From Mallotus nudiflorus (lineage: Eukaryota; Streptophyta; Magnoliopsida; Malpighiales; Euphorbiaceae), in contig CANTUR010000112.1 of assembly GCA_947683625.1 (NCBI GenBank), forward strand, positions 372,501 through 436,500: a stretch of DNA of 64,000 nt. Reading direction: 5' to 3'. Under the pieces are notes generated by a model, which was not told the origin of the DNA, made no database searches, and saw only the letters and a program-made list of their open reading frames with translations. Shown here in pieces: positions 45,440-58,053 of this stretch. Position 1 is the stretch's first letter. Every line of letters begins with the position of its first letter. Both the position numbers and the translations under genes were made by a program.

Positions 45440-46530
45440 AGACCCATTTTACTAGAAAGGGTTGAGGAAGCTCAAACTCAAGACACTCATTTATGTAAGG
45501 TTATTGAAGAAGTAAAAAGTGGGTCATGAGCTGATTTTTCTCTTAGAGAGGATGGAACCTTGATGCTTGGAGAAAAACTTTGCATTTTAAATGAATAAGA
45601 ATTAAAGCGAGAAATCATAAAGGAGGCGCATTATTCTGTATACTCAATGCATCCAAGCAGTACTAAGATGTATCATGCTCTTAAGGAAAAATATTAGTGG
45701 CAGGGCATGGAAAGAGATATAGAAAACTTTATAGTAAGATGGTTGGTTTATAAGTAGATAAAACCTAAGCACCAAGTACCATTAGGTTTGTTACAACCAC
45801 TTCCTATTCTAAAGTGGAAATGGGAGCATGTTATCATGGATTTTATAATTGGATTACTTCATACTCAATAGGGACATGATTTAGTATGGGTTATAGTGGA
45901 TATATTGACAAAGTCAGCTCACTTTCTACTAGTCAAAGTGGACTACTCTTAGATAAAATGGCATAAATTTATGTGAATGAGATTACAAGACTTCATGGTG
46001 CACCAATCTCCATTATATCTAATAGAGATCCTAGATTCACATCTAGATTTTGGCACAGTTTACATCAAGTTATGGTCACAAAATTGAAATTTAGCATTTC
46101 TTTCCATCCATAAATGGATGGTCAATCTAAACAAACCATCTAAACCTTAGAAGATATGCTAAGAGCATGTGTGATGAAATTTAAAGGAAGCTAGGATAAG
46201 CATTTTCCATTAATGGAGTTTTTGTATAGTAATAGCCATCATACAAGTTTTGGAATGGCATAGTATAAAGCATTGTATAGTAGAAAATGCAAAACACCAA
46301 TATATTGGGGTGACACGGGAGAAAGAAAAATTATAGGTCAAGAAATAATTCAATCAACTATAGATAATATTGAATTAGTTTATAGTAGAATAAAAGTAGT
46401 TCAAGACAAGCAGAAGAGCAATGACGATATGAAGAGAAACGATATTAAGTTTAATGTCAGTAACAAGGTATTCTTGAAGATATCTCTATGGAAAGGTATA
46501 GTTCGGTTTAGGAAACATGGAAAATAAAAT
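45440..46530 (+). pseudogene. Integrase of the chromovirus
   Basis: The zinc-binding end reads AHYSVYSMHPSSTKMYH (about 45628-45675), then GMERDIENFIVRW. The core includes WEHVIMDFIIGLL (first Asp kept), VIVDILTKSAHFLLVKVDYS and RDPRF (near 46025). NHHTSFGMA corresponds to about 46235. Stops and frameshifts throughout. Confidence 0.78.
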
Positions 46531-46912
46531 CCTCATTTTATTCTCCATATAAAGTGATTGAAAGAATTGGACTAGTTGTATATCGATGAGCTCTAACTCC
46601 CAAGTTATCTCAAGTGCATGATGTATTTCATGTATCCATGTTAAGAAGATATAGAGGTGATCCCTCCTATATCCTGCAGAAGCAACCAATTGAATTAAGC
46701 AAAGATTTAACATATGAATAAGAGGCCATTATAATTTTAGCTAAAGATGAGAGTCCTGAGAAATAAAGTGATCCCACTAGTAAAAGTTTTTGGAGTAAAC
46801 ATTCTAAGGAGGAAGCGACATGGGAGGGAGAAAATGATATGTGTGTTTAGTACCCTCATTTGTTTCTCTTATAGGCATGCAAATTTCAAGGATAAAATTT
46901 GTTAAGGGGGAG
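46531..46912 (+). pseudogene. Integrase C-terminus/chromodomain-like end and PPT
   Basis: Around 46610-46740 a VFHVSMLRRY-like and DPS(H)-type end is readable in pieces. At about 46785-46860, 'W.KHSKEEATWEGENDMC' followed by YPHLF-like residues is the chromodomain tail typical of Tekay/Del. PPT TTAAGGGGGAG lies at 46902-46912. Confidence 0.65.
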
Positions 46913-47065
46913 TGTGATGTCCCTGCTAAAAAAAAAACTACAACTATGTAAAATTTTGAGGATAAATCTATGTAATTATTATTATTATTTTAAATTATCT
47001 TAGTTATACAAAACGTTTCAATAAAATAACTGCAACTATTGACTATTATTGTTGCTAATAAGATA

Positions 47066-47105
<40 letters not shown>

Positions 47106-47241
47106 AAAAAATTAACAATCATTACACAATAATTAGTCTCAAAATATTATTAAAATTAACTTAATCATAACTAATAATTAAGTACTATTTATAATATTTA
47201 AAAAGTTAACATAATCATTACACAATTATATACATAATCAT

Positions 47242-47296
<55 letters not shown>

Positions 47297-47300
47297 TATT
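46913..47300 (+). repeat. Start of the chromovirus 3' LTR (truncated)
   Basis: TGTGATGTCCCTGC follows the PPT. Simple repeats then dominate: (ATT)n at about 47062-47101 and (AT)n at about 47244-47293. It cannot be matched to the left LTR, so the 3' LTR is truncated or heavily changed and its right limit is arbitrary. Confidence 0.5.
47244..47293. repeat. (AT)n microsatellite
   Basis: About 25 uninterrupted AT units. An (ATT)n repeat lies just upstream at about 47062-47101. Confidence 0.95.
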
Positions 47301-47370
47301 TAAAAAGGATACTACAATTATTGGAGCGTAATAGGCCATGTGACTGCAATTATTAAAAAAAATTAAAAAT

Positions 47371-47430
47371 ACAAAACACTACTTAGAGTAGCAGTTTGTA
47401 CATTACACTACTTCAAGTAGCATTTTGTGC
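47371..47430. repeat. Paired small palindromes
   Basis: ACAAAACACTACTTAGAGTAG plus its near-complement, then a second CACTACTTCAAGTAGC palindrome. Each half can fold alone, and the outer ends (ACAAAACACTACTT / AAGTAGCATTTTGT) pair with each other. Confidence 0.5.
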
Positions 47431-49240
47431 GCTCTCTCTATGTCAGATTGCCAACTTAGCCAAAATTATCATAAAATGAGAAATATTTTCCCATTTTACC
47501 ATATGAGTGGGAATACATTTTAAAACCACCATAATTTTAGAAATAAATTTTTTTTTTTTGCCCTAAAATGTTAAATAACCTGAGTGAAGGCATGGAATTT
47601 TGACAGAGATCTGTCCAGCATTTAAAAGAGAACTTGAGACCAGGTTAGGTTGAATTTGACTAACATGGGAACGTTCACAGTCAAGGAATGTTTGAGATAG
47701 AGATAAACGGTGTAAACTACTTTGAGGGGCCTGCTCATGTTTCAAGATTGAGTTTTATATGCTGGCTAGCTATTACAGGAAGATTACTGACCTGGAAACA
47801 TCTTCCGGTATGATGGGAATCGCTCAAGATTGCTCCTGTGTTTTCTTTGCATAGGTGTGGAAGAAGGTTGTTATGGCTCATTATATTAATTGGTCTGCTT
47901 GAAGTTGGAGACATCAGATTCATTGGTTCTGAATCCATCTAAAAAAAACCTGCAGAATAAAATTAAAAGAGTTCCTTTTTCAGCAACTGTTTATTGCTTA
48001 TTATGTTGATGGTATGTTTAACAAGACTACAGAGTTTGGTGTAATAGAAACAATAGTTCTGTTGGCAATGTGTTTAGGAATTGGCAAAACTATTAATGTC
48101 TGCCTGTTGTGAATTGTGAATTTCTTGAATGTTTTGTTTACCTATGCAACACCAACATATTAACTGTGCTTAAAAAGTTTTACTGTACGTTTTAAGATTT
48201 GCTTAGGAGTTTGTTTTCAAAGGTAATATTGCAGAATGGAAATATTTTTTCAATACATTCCAGCTTTTTCTAATGACAATGTTTGATCTACTACTCTGAA
48301 ATAACAATAGAATCACCAGGAAGTGGTCGCAACTAGTTAGAAGTCACATATTTGAATCAAGAGTCAATGTATGAGAAAGAAAGATGACAGTTATGAACAA
48401 AGCGAACATTTCAGAAACTTGTTATGAAGAAATCTGTATTGTTTTTATGAAATTATAGGAACTTGTCTTGGAAAAAGTTATATTATTTTTGAGACGTATT
48501 TACTTCAATGTTCTGTTTCTTTAAATATAAAAGGTGTTTCTTTAACATTGTAGCTATATTTAACATTGTAACCAGTAACTCATGTTGGACTCTTATTGTG
48601 CATAATTTAATGTCAGAGGAAACTTATTTATTTTAAGAACGGTGGATGTGGTTCTATCTTACACATTCGTGTCTAATGTAATTACTACGAAACCAAACTT
48701 CTGAAGCAGAATTGGAAAATGCAAAAAGCTTTTTTGTCCTTGTATGTGTCAAGTTATATTGGAAGGTCCCGTAATAGTAGAGTTACAAGAGAAAAAAACC
48801 ATAAGTAGAATCGATTAGAGTTATTATTACAAAACAAAAGAAATTATTAGTTATTTAGGAGTCATTTCTTTCTAAAATATATTTTGAATTGTAGTTTGGA
48901 ATTTTATCATGGTTAATTAATAAAATTAATTTTAATTCGGTTAAAAAAACTTTAATCTATTAATATTTAGAACATTGAACTCTCACTTTTACATTTATGA
49001 AAAAGTTTATAGCATTTTTTTTTTCTTTTGTTAGAGGGGAAGGAAAGCCCGTGGGGTTTAAATTTTATAGCACGTTTTACCATCCTTAAATATTTAATTT
49101 GAGCCTAACTACTCCAAAATTAAATCTAAGTCCAGTAGCTACTCTTTATTAGGCAGGTACATAAATATTGATGGCGATGGTATTGGCTAAAAATTTACAA
49201 GTATGGTTATGATCATCCTTTTTCATGTACCATGATGCAT
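47431..49240. other. Unassigned region with gene-like composition
   Basis: No transposon protein motif. Base composition is less AT-skewed than the flanks (47570-48250 in particular). A TTTCTTTGCATAG acceptor-like site near 47850 precedes an open stretch of 28 codons (CGRRLLWLIILIGLLEVGDI, then RFIGSESI-stop, ending at 47941) that is hydrophobic in its middle. It could be the last exon and 3' end of a host gene or a transposon-carried fragment. I do not recognise it. Confidence 0.3.
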
Positions 49241-49298
49241 TTTGTTTTTTTTTTTTTTTTTTTAAACAGGAACAAAACTTCATTAAAATAAGGAGCTC

Positions 49299-49800
49299 TC
49301 ATGGGCTAACAAAAAAAACAATGTTATCATGAGGACTGGACCACTCCTGCAATGCACTAAAACTTGCAGCAGCTTGAGCAAATAAATGTGCTGCATTGTT
49401 AATGGAACGACGGACAAAGTGAATAATCACATGATTAAATGGCTTTAACAAACTAGAACAATCATCAATAATAAAACCAAAAGGAGATCTAAAGTCTGGT
49501 TGCTGAATCGCTTGGACCACTTGAAGAGAATCTGATTCAACAATGCAGTTATCCAAGTTCGAAGATTTTAGCCAACTTAAAGCTTCCTTGACACCAACAG
49601 CCTCGGCTTCCTTAGGAGTAAGCTGGAACAGAATAGCAAGAGATTTGGGTTTGAGAAATTGACCGGAGGAATCCCTCATGATACAACTGATATCTGACTT
49701 TATCTAAAAGGGAGAATATTGTAGTGTCCATGTTTAGTTTAAACATGCCAGTGGGAGGTTCAGGTTTAGTCCAAGTGAAATCACCTGCTACTTGCAAGAC
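49299..49800 (-). pseudogene. LINE RNase H domain
   Basis: Frame 49299-49679 reads LTPKEAEAVGVKEALSWLKS, then NCIVESDSLQVVQAIQ, IIDDCSSLL, FVRRSINNAAHLFAQAA. The E (KEAEA) and D (VESDS) motifs are in place, as is the Asn-Ala-H variant. Upstream WTKPEPPTGMFKLNMDT (frame 49612-49797) is the domain start. A frameshift joins them. Confidence 0.88.
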
Positions 49801-49829
49801 ATCATTTTGAACAAAATTAGCATCACGAT

Positions 49830-50420
49830 TGCGGGCATTTTGCCATCCAAAGAGAGACTAACCTGCTAAATTGAGAATTCGTGCTGTAGAATAAAAGAAA
49901 CCCTTCCACACTTCCATGTTCCTATTTAGCCAAAGACCATAACAAATGGAAGCGAATGACGCAGCATCTTCAACCGAAAAAGTGGAAAAGATTATACAGA
50001 GAATCCTGAACTGAGTCATAAAGAAGTGAGACAGTTGGAAGCTTTGCCAAAGACCAACAATCCAGGGAGACATGGCAGGCAAAAAGAATATGATAAATTG
50101 ATTATGAATCAACGTTACACAGAGGACGTAAGTCAGTAACAGTGATATTCTTCGCTGTCAAAGTTGACTTAGTAGGAAGACAACCAACAAGCACTACGCC
50201 ACATTAAATTTTTTTATCTTCAATGGAGTCTTAAGCTTCCAAATGTACTGCCAAACAAGATGTAGACCTGAAGAACACTCACCCCTTAATAATTTATAAA
50301 AACTACGAACAGTGAAATGGCCATTAAAAGACAAAGCCCAATACCAGTTATCCGAAGTATCTTGAAAAAATCTGATATGAGCCCTAGTAAGAATAGACTA
50401 CTCACTTTCTGTTCCTGAAG
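49830..50420 (-). pseudogene. LINE zf-RVT (reverse-transcriptase zinc-binding) region
   Basis: NWYWALSFNGHFTVRSFYKL (about 50290-50350) and WQYIWKLKTPLKIKKF (about 50210-50260) are the family core; C-terminal SICYGLWLNRNMEVWKG (about 49895-49945) leads to RNase H. Role: accessory domain of plant LINE ORF2. Confidence 0.78.
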
Positions 50421-50479
50421 CTCTTTGGGAAGATGAGTTTGGATACAACCATCTTCCAAAGAATCAAGCCATGGGGTTC

Positions 50480-51960
50480 CCTAAATACATGTTGATTGGC
50501 CATTTCCAATAAAAATTCTGGCACTCCTATTTAAACCATCTTGAACCTGTATTAGGCTTCTCAATAAATAGCTTGGATTGCTCCCCATTCTAGCGTGTAA
50601 AAAAGAACTAAAATAATACTTAGCTTTTAGACAATGAGCAGTCAAAGAAGATGGATTTTCAACCAACCTCCAAGCCTGCTTTGCAACCATGGCCAAATTA
50701 AAATCTCTAAGACGTTTAAAACCAAGCCCACCAACTTTTTTAGGCTGACTAAGCTTCTCCCAATTCATCCATTGGATACCTTTTCTAGAACCCACTTGAC
50801 ACCCCCACCAAAAGCTATTCATCATACGTTCAAGCTCCTTGCACAAAGAAATAAGCAAAAGAAAAACATTCATGATAAAATTTGGTAATGCTTGAGCAAC
50901 CGACTTAACAAAATTTCCTTACCTCCTCTAAAAAGCAACTTTGAACTCCAAGAATTAATGCAAGAACGAACCCTGTCCTTAATGTAATTGAAAACAAGTT
51001 TCTTGTTACGACCAATGAAAGTGGGGAGACAAAGATATGTACCCTGATTATCAACCACTACAATATTCAATAAAGAAGAAATCTCAAATTGAGTCTCAAT
51101 TGTCACATTTGCTAAACATAAGTGATGATTTTGCAAGATAAACTGATTGACCCAAAACAATCTCATAGAGATTTAAACACTGCCTTACTTCAAACTCTCA
51201 AGAGAAGAAGCTCGGACAAAAAGATAACCGTCATCAGCGAAAAACAGATGACTAACTTGAGGAGCTGCTCTAGCCAATCAACAACCATGGATAAGATTCT
51301 AGGACTCTTTAACTCTTAATAAAGCCATAAGAGCTTCTGCACATAAGACAAAGAGATAAGGAAAAAGAGGATCTCCTTATCTCAGTCCACTTTGAGGATC
51401 CACTTTGCTAATCACATCACCGTTGTGACAAACATAATAGCTCACAGAAGAAACACAAAACATAATTCCTCTCACCCAAGTGGCATGAAAACCCATCCAG
51501 ATCATGATTTGCTCCAAGAAAGACCATTCTAAACAATCATAGGCCTTAGACATATCAATTTTTAAAGCTATCATACCACTCTTACCACGATGCTTACTTT
51601 TAAAAGAATACAGGATTTCAAAAGCTAACATCACATTATCAAAAATAGACTGGCCTCCAATGACAGCACTTTGAAATTTTGAGACACAGCTAGGTAACAA
51701 GAGCTTTAAATGAGTTGCAAGATCTTAGATAATATCTTATAAGCGACATTGTAGAGGGAAATGGGATGTAAATCTGCCATAAGCTCCACCTGTTTCTTTT
51801 TCAGAATAAGAACAATAGCCGTTAAATTTAATTATGAAGGGAAAGAATTAGTAGTCATGAAAGAGTTGCATTGCTGAACCAAGTCATCGCCCACCTCATT
51901 CCAAAACTTTTGAAAGAAACACGAGTTTAAACCATTTGGCCCTAGGGACTTGTCAGGGTC
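50480..51960 (-). pseudogene. LINE reverse transcriptase
   Basis: An open stretch at 51377-51700 holds QSAVIGGQSIFDNVMLAFEI, GMIALKIDMSKAYDCLEWSF and SKVDPQSGLR. After a stop come GDPLFPYLFVLCAEAL and VSHLFFADDGYLFVR (about 51210-51250), so the catalytic FADD is intact. A thumb/connection part (50481-50873) reads MNSFWWGCQVGSRKGIQWMN, then GGLGFKRLRDFNLAMVAKQA. Several frame changes. Target-primed reverse transcription would be the normal role. Confidence 0.88.
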
Positions 51961-52139
51961 CATGCTAAAAACAGCTTTCCTCACCTCAGAAGTAGAGACT
52001 GGGCTAAGAAGTAAATCATTTTATTCATTTGATACCGATGGGGAGATACAATCAAGAATCTGGAAATCATCGTTAACACAAGACTTAAAAATAGTACTGA
52101 AGTACTCAATAATAACATGCTTAATTTAAGGAATAGAAT

Positions 52140-53102
52140 ATTGCTAATTCCCTTGAGAATCACGCAGAGCACGAACAAAATTACTACGTTTCTGACCTGA
52201 GGCAAATGAATGGAAAAAATGAGTATTTACATCACCGTCCTTCAACCAAAATTGCTTAGCCTGCTGCTTCCAGAAAAGCTCTTGATCCTCTAGCACCTTC
52301 TCATACAGATTCTGTTGTGCAAAAAACTCTTGAATCCCTCTAGGATCTGAATGCGCAAAACATGCAATTTCCGAAGGCACTGATCAAGCTCCTTGCAAAA
52401 ATTACGAGAAATAGTTCTGCCCAATGAATAAAGAGTTGAACCACAAAAAGCCAGTTTCTCAGGCAGAGAAGCATCACCTTTATCCTGCTAACATCTGACC
52501 ACAATATTTATGCATTCTTCATAATTAGCCCACATATTGTCAATTCTGAAATTCTGAACTAGAGGTTTGTGAACATTCCCATTCAATTTGAGAAGAAGAG
52601 GAAGATGATCGGAAGAAGAGACATCTAAGACATCAATAGAAGTTGAATCAAAAAGATGAAACCATGAATCTGAAGCCATACCTCTATCAAGTTTTTCCCG
52701 AACCCAACTCTGAGTACCATGCGATCTTTCCCATGTGAAAAGCTAACCAGGAGAAGGGATCTCACTTAAACCACAGTCAGAAATAGCATCCTTAATTCCA
52801 TGAAGAATCCAAGAAGGGTAAGGAGCACCGCCACATTCCTCATAAGCAAGAAGGAGGTCATTAAAGTCTCCTAAAATGCACCAAAGTAGCGGAGAGGAAG
52901 CTGCAAGAAAGCGAAGAACATCCCAAGAGGCATTACACTTGTTATGGTCTGGGTTACTATAAAACCCAGTCATACGCCGTTTATCAAACCCAACAGCCTT
53001 CACCGTAACATCAATAAAATTAATATAAGAATTTATCACATACCACAACAGAAGAATCCCAAAGAAGAAAAAGCCCACCACTATGGCCCAAACACTCAAC
53101 AA
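52140..53102 (-). pseudogene. LINE endonuclease, N-terminus missing
   Basis: The 52743-53102 frame contains WCILGDFNDLLLAYEECGG (GDFN intact) and DAISDCGLSEI. Next, LFTWERSHGTQSWVREKLDR and SSDHLPLLL (52488-52750), where SDH holds catalytic residues. The expected start (NCRG-type block and EP/ET motif) is not found upstream; 53103-53297 holds a tandem duplication in its place. A post-endonuclease linker (52144-52380) includes KQFWLKDGDVNTHFFHS. Confidence 0.82.
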
Positions 53103-53104
53103 CT

Positions 53105-53180
53105 AAAACCTAGTAGCTAAGATTGAAGCCTAGTAGCCTAGTAGCCTAGTAGCTAAGATTGAAGCCTAGTAGCCTTATCC
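53105..53180. repeat. Small tandem duplication in the LINE
   Basis: GCCTAGTAGCTAAGATTGAA is repeated, with extra CCTAGTAG steps. It occupies the place where the endonuclease N-terminus should be. Confidence 0.75.
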
Positions 53181-53297
53181 ATTTTAGCTAATGATTCAGA
53201 AAGAAATATCAAGCTAAGCAGAAAACCAAGTACTTAAGAAAGTGATTTGCATGTGGGTTGGCCAGCCCACGGCAATTTCAAGCTAAGCAATTCATAA

Positions 53298-54470
53298 TTA
53301 TTGGTGGGCCTGAAATTCAGGACCCACCGCTAAAGAAGTTTTTGTCCTGAAATTCAGAGCTACATTTGAAGGCCTAAAAACTATAGCAGCAAGCCCATTC
53401 TCATCAATTAAATCCTCGCTAACCCTTTCCATCCTGTCTTTTTCACTATGACGACGTTTACTATTATAAACAATAATACCTTCCATAAGTGTTGCAGACT
53501 CCACTAATCCCGCTGCATTTTTTTGAAATAAATAGCATATCCTAAGAAAGATTTATTGCCTGACCATGTATAATCCCATGATTTCCTTCTGTGCCACTCC
53601 TCCTAGAATTTATGAGATCTCTAAATCCATCTACGCCTTTACCACCCCATTTCTCAACAGTAACCGTCTCCATCCATTGATCACTATTTGCCGCCCTGAG
53701 CCAGCGTTCTACTGGGTTTTGACTGCGATGAGGTTGTGCTCGCAGCCAATTCCCGTGCTGCTTATTATATTGGAGAGTGGGATTCTGAAAAACAACTTCA
53801 CAAAATTTCTCCGAATGACCCAAAATGCTACAAACAAAATAAAAAGTAGTGAGACGCTCATAGCGGAAATCAATCCAGCCCCATTGTGAACCTGCTAATT
53901 TGATTTTCATTTAAGCACTGAGAGGTTGTGTAATATCAATCTTCACTCTAACCCTCAGATATTGCCGCCAAAGACTGTTGAAATTATTTTCATCTGACCT
54001 AACAAAGGAACCGATAGTATTCACAACGCGCTATAAAATCATGTCCGATCTAAGACCAACCGGAAGGTTAAACACTTGCACCTAGAAAATCAGCAGAGCA
54101 GAAGTCAATCTCATCAGGAACCATCGACCCATCAAAAGGCACAAGAACTAAAATATTTTGATCAAAAGACCAAAGCCCCTGTTCTATAATCCTGTTCATA
54201 TCCAGTTTGTGAAAGAATTGGAAAGAGAAAATTTGATTACCCATATCGGAGATGTGAACACCACGAACAAGACGCCATAAGGATGCAAGAGTTGATCTCA
54301 TAGCCGAAAATTGACATTTTTATTAGTAAAAAGTTTTCCCACCAGGCAAAACTCGTTCACTGCTTCAACAACCCCTGCCTCTTCCTCAGTGACATCTAAT
54401 TCAGGATATGCATTGATGTTAAGATGAGAGTACTGGTCCACCAAATCCCCTTGGAATTCTTCTGAACCAC
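53298..54470 (-). pseudogene. LINE ORF1 (DUF4283 + CCHC_4)
   Basis: EEEAGVVEAVNEFCLVGKLF (about 54330-54400), then STLASLWRLVRGVHISDMG and FSFQFFHKLDMNRIIEQGLW (54068-54301) are DUF4283. YERLTTFYFVCSILGHSEKF then C (about 53800-53860) is the zinc knuckle. The tail (53542-53760) is basic and low in similarity. It encodes the LINE RNA-binding protein. Stops and frameshifts present; the start is not determined. Confidence 0.82.
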
Positions 54471-54620
54471 TGTTTGCTGTGATATTTTAGGAGACAACAA
54501 AGTGGGAACAAAAGCTTGGAGAGACGAAACAAAAGAATAAGAAAAGCAAAAAGAGACAAAAGCACTAAAAAACTTGCAAGAGAGCGCAAGACTAAACCCT
54601 TGCCACATAAGCAAGGCCCC

Positions 54621-54827
54621 CCTAAACTAAAATTTATTGTTATATATATAAACTTTAATTTATTGTTACACAAAATTTTAATTTAATGACCTATAAGTAT
54701 AAAACGTTTTCACACAACTCATTGTGTGTAACTTTTTCAGAAATGAATGAAATTCGTTTCTATTAATTTTGTAATTTATGAGACTATATTTAGAAGCAAT
54801 CACAAAAATAACTTTTCTTGGCAGCTT

Positions 54828-54860
<33 letters not shown>

Positions 54861-56807
54861 TGTTTATGATCGAATAAGTATTTTCCCAAAAAAAAAAAAA
54901 AAGTTTTGCACCTTTCTCGCTGTTACCCTTTTCTTGGTTAATAATTGTTCACCTTTTTTTTTTTTTTTCACACATGCGATATATATATCTTGGAAAACTT
55001 GTTACGAACATTATTTCATTGGATATTATATAAACTGGCCTAATTATTAAAACTTTTCATAACAAGACTTAATATGATTTGTTTTTTTAACAAGACTTTA
55101 TATGATTTGAATCGATTAAACTACACTATACTTTATGGTGACTTATAATACAATATGTGGGTGTATATATATAATAGAATTTTCTTCTCGCCTAATTTAA
55201 AAACAAAAAATCTCTAATTGTCTTTTTTGAAAAAATAAGATAATATAAAATTTGTGATATTAAAGATCATAATTTTATTCAATATAAATTTTTTTTATCA
55301 ATATAAACTTATTACATAAAGATAACAACTCAATGTTAACACATATATAGGCAAATAACCACGCATTCAATGAGTAAATTTTATTTTTTAAATTAATTGT
55401 TGTAAATTAATAATTATAAAAATTAATGATATTATTTGTTTAAAAATATAAGAGTTTTATTATAAATTGAAATAAATGTCTTACATGTCTCTACATTCAC
55501 CATACATAAATTGTTAAGCATCTTTTGTCAAACCAATGTAAAATCTTTTAATTTTGCAAAGGTTCATTCAACAAATGAGTGTTTTTATTGATATAGTAAC
55601 TACATATTAAGGCTTGTAACTTTAAATTGGTTGTTTGGATATATGGATGTGTGTAAACTTTTATGACATAACTCATCAAGAATAATTCATGATCAATTGC
55701 ACCTAATTATGGACCATATTAGTTTTAGATTGATTAAAATAAAGGTATTAGGAATTGATACAAACTAAATAACCGAAAAAATAATTATGGATGTGTAGAA
55801 AGTACGGTTGAAATATTTGATATCATGAGTGCAATGGCTAATAGTTTGAATACTATGTTGATTTATTATAACACTTTATATTGGACAAATTCTTAAATCA
55901 ACAATTATATAAAATAACAATGAAAATGAAAATATTTAAATAATAGAATGGAAAATTACATAAGAATTGTCCAAGTGCAATTGTAATGTATTTATTTTCT
56001 CTTTCTTTCGCTTCTATTTTTGTCATTCTCCAAAGTTTATTGCATTATTTTCTTGATCTTTATTTTGATTTCTTTTAGTAGGTTAGAGATTAAAACAATG
56101 GAAGTAAATATATAGATATATGGAGGTGTATATTAAAGTAAACGAGAGGAAAAAATGAAAGAAATGTAAAGAGTGTGTAGATGAAAGAAGTTCTTAAAGA
56201 GAAAAGATGAATGAATAATAATGAATTTAGGGGGTGAGCAGGGTCTAGTTTGGTTCAAAGAATATAATTCTTCAGTTTGATTCAATTTAGAAATTAAAAA
56301 TTTTCGGTTCAATTTAATTTATAGATCAGATCTTCTTTGAATTAAAAATTAAATAAAAATATAATTGAAATCAAAACTATTAAACCACCAACCATTTCAT
56401 AATTTTACTAAAAAATAAATAATTTTTGATAATTTTATTTATCATTATTTTTTACTATAAAAATTTGATTAAAATTTTTATAATACATTCTAATATACCA
56501 TAAAAATATTATATTTTTATATGAATAATTTATATAAATAATATGTATCATAAAATAATAATAACAACATCATAACTTTTTTTTGAAAGTAACAACATCA
56601 TAACTATTAAAATATATTATATTATAAATTTATTATTGAAGATGAATCTTAATTTTTCAATATAAATTATATTATAACATTTTCAAATGGCATTTACTAA
56701 TTTAATATTTATTTTTTGCAATTTAAAATTGTTTGATTTTGCGAGTGAAATATTTTATTTCAAATAAATAAAATAACATTATTTTAGATTATAAGTTAAA
56801 TTAAAAA

Positions 56808-56843
<36 letters not shown>

Positions 56844-57501
56844 CTGTTAAATTATCATGAAAATTTTCCTAAAAGTTAAAAAAATTTAAAATAGTATTAT
56901 TTTTTAATTAAACTATTATTATACATATTTTCATGCAACTTAAATTTTAAAAGTATTTATATACCATATATGTTTTACCTTAAATCAATCAAATATTTTT
57001 CCTAAATTATTAAAAATTTTATTTTTAAAAAAAAATTATTGGAAATTATTTAATAATATTTTTTTAATAAAACATTATTATACATATTTTAATAATAAAT
57101 CTAAAAAAATAATCCTATTATAATTTAAAATTATAGCAATAAAAAATTTATATATATATATTATTCTATTTAAATTATATATTTAATTATTTTATTTTTA
57201 CAGTTAATACATTACATGAATTCATAACAAGTTATAATTAAATATAAAATTTAATGACGACCTTTATTTTTGTTTGTAACATAAAACTTTATTGGAAGTA
57301 CAAACTACTATTTTTGGCACCTTCCAGTCCATTGGTCCTTTTTCTCCCTTCTTAAAGGCCAATTCTTATCAGTCAATAAATATGTCCTCAGGAAAAACAA
57401 TTGAAGTTGCTTAGCACCTTCCTTTCCATTACTATTTTTTCAGTCAATAATTTTTCAACTTTTCCATACATGTGTATATTTTCAATTTTGACAATTTGAT
57501 G

Positions 57502-57547
<46 letters not shown>

Positions 57548-58053
57548 CAAAAGAGCATGTGAATCGATAAATAAATTAATTTGGTGTATTAAGGAAAAAA
57601 ATAGATAAAATCAATTAGTCTTATTATTATAATATGAATAAACGGAGGAAATAATTTTTATAATAAAATTTTAATTAATAAAAAATAGTTTTTATAAATT
57701 TAAATGTATTTAGGGTTAAATTGTACCAAATTAGAAATTAATTTTTTTTTTTTTTTGCAATTTTTATAGTTCCAAAAGTTCAACTTTAGTTTGAGTTAAA
57801 TAAAAGTTAGGAAAGAGATTTATTTGAACCAGTTTGAAAAATTTATTAACTTCAATAAATTGTTTTTTGTTTAATGTGCTAAATACTCTTTATCATAAAA
57901 ATTTAAAGGATCTTTTTTGACCTTTTGCCTAAATTTTAATTTAATGCATTTAACAGTACACTTTCAAGGCCCATTTATTATTTTTATCATAATCAAACTA
58001 ATACTCCAATACAATATCAGTGATAAAATCAGGTTAATTTAATTAAATTCAAG
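54621..58053. other. AT-rich spacer
   Basis: No coding signal. Contains T/A homopolymers (T run then A run at about 54827-54860, foldback capable), (TA)n at about 56811-56840 and about 57506-57545. GGGTGAGCAGGGTCTAGTTT at about 56229 followed by TTTGGTTC/GGTTCAAT words resembles the end of a hAT-type MITE; a partner end was not found. Confidence 0.55.

Larger units (their letters stand above)
49245..54620 (-). mobile_element. L1-like LINE, near full length, decayed
   Basis: The poly(A) tail appears as a run of 19 T at 49245-49263. Reading minus: ORF1 (DUF4283 and zinc knuckle), endonuclease, RT, zf-RVT region and RNase H, the standard order for plant L1-like LINEs. About 5.4 kb in all. The 5' end is taken at the start of ORF1-like sequence near 54620. 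Target duplications were not found. It carries many stops and frameshifts. Confidence 0.88.

Noticed and set aside
46913..49240. Complete 3' LTR of the chromovirus up to the LINE
   Set aside because: I could not match any part beyond the first few hundred bases to the left LTR or find an LTR end; only the start is called.
53566..53889. 107-codon plus-strand open frame
   Set aside because: Antisense shadow of LINE ORF1, whose minus-strand reading has the zinc knuckle.
56229..56420. Complete hAT MITE in the AT-rich spacer
   Set aside because: Only one end-like motif (GGGTGAGCAGGG with GGTTCAA words) was found; no partner end or target duplication.
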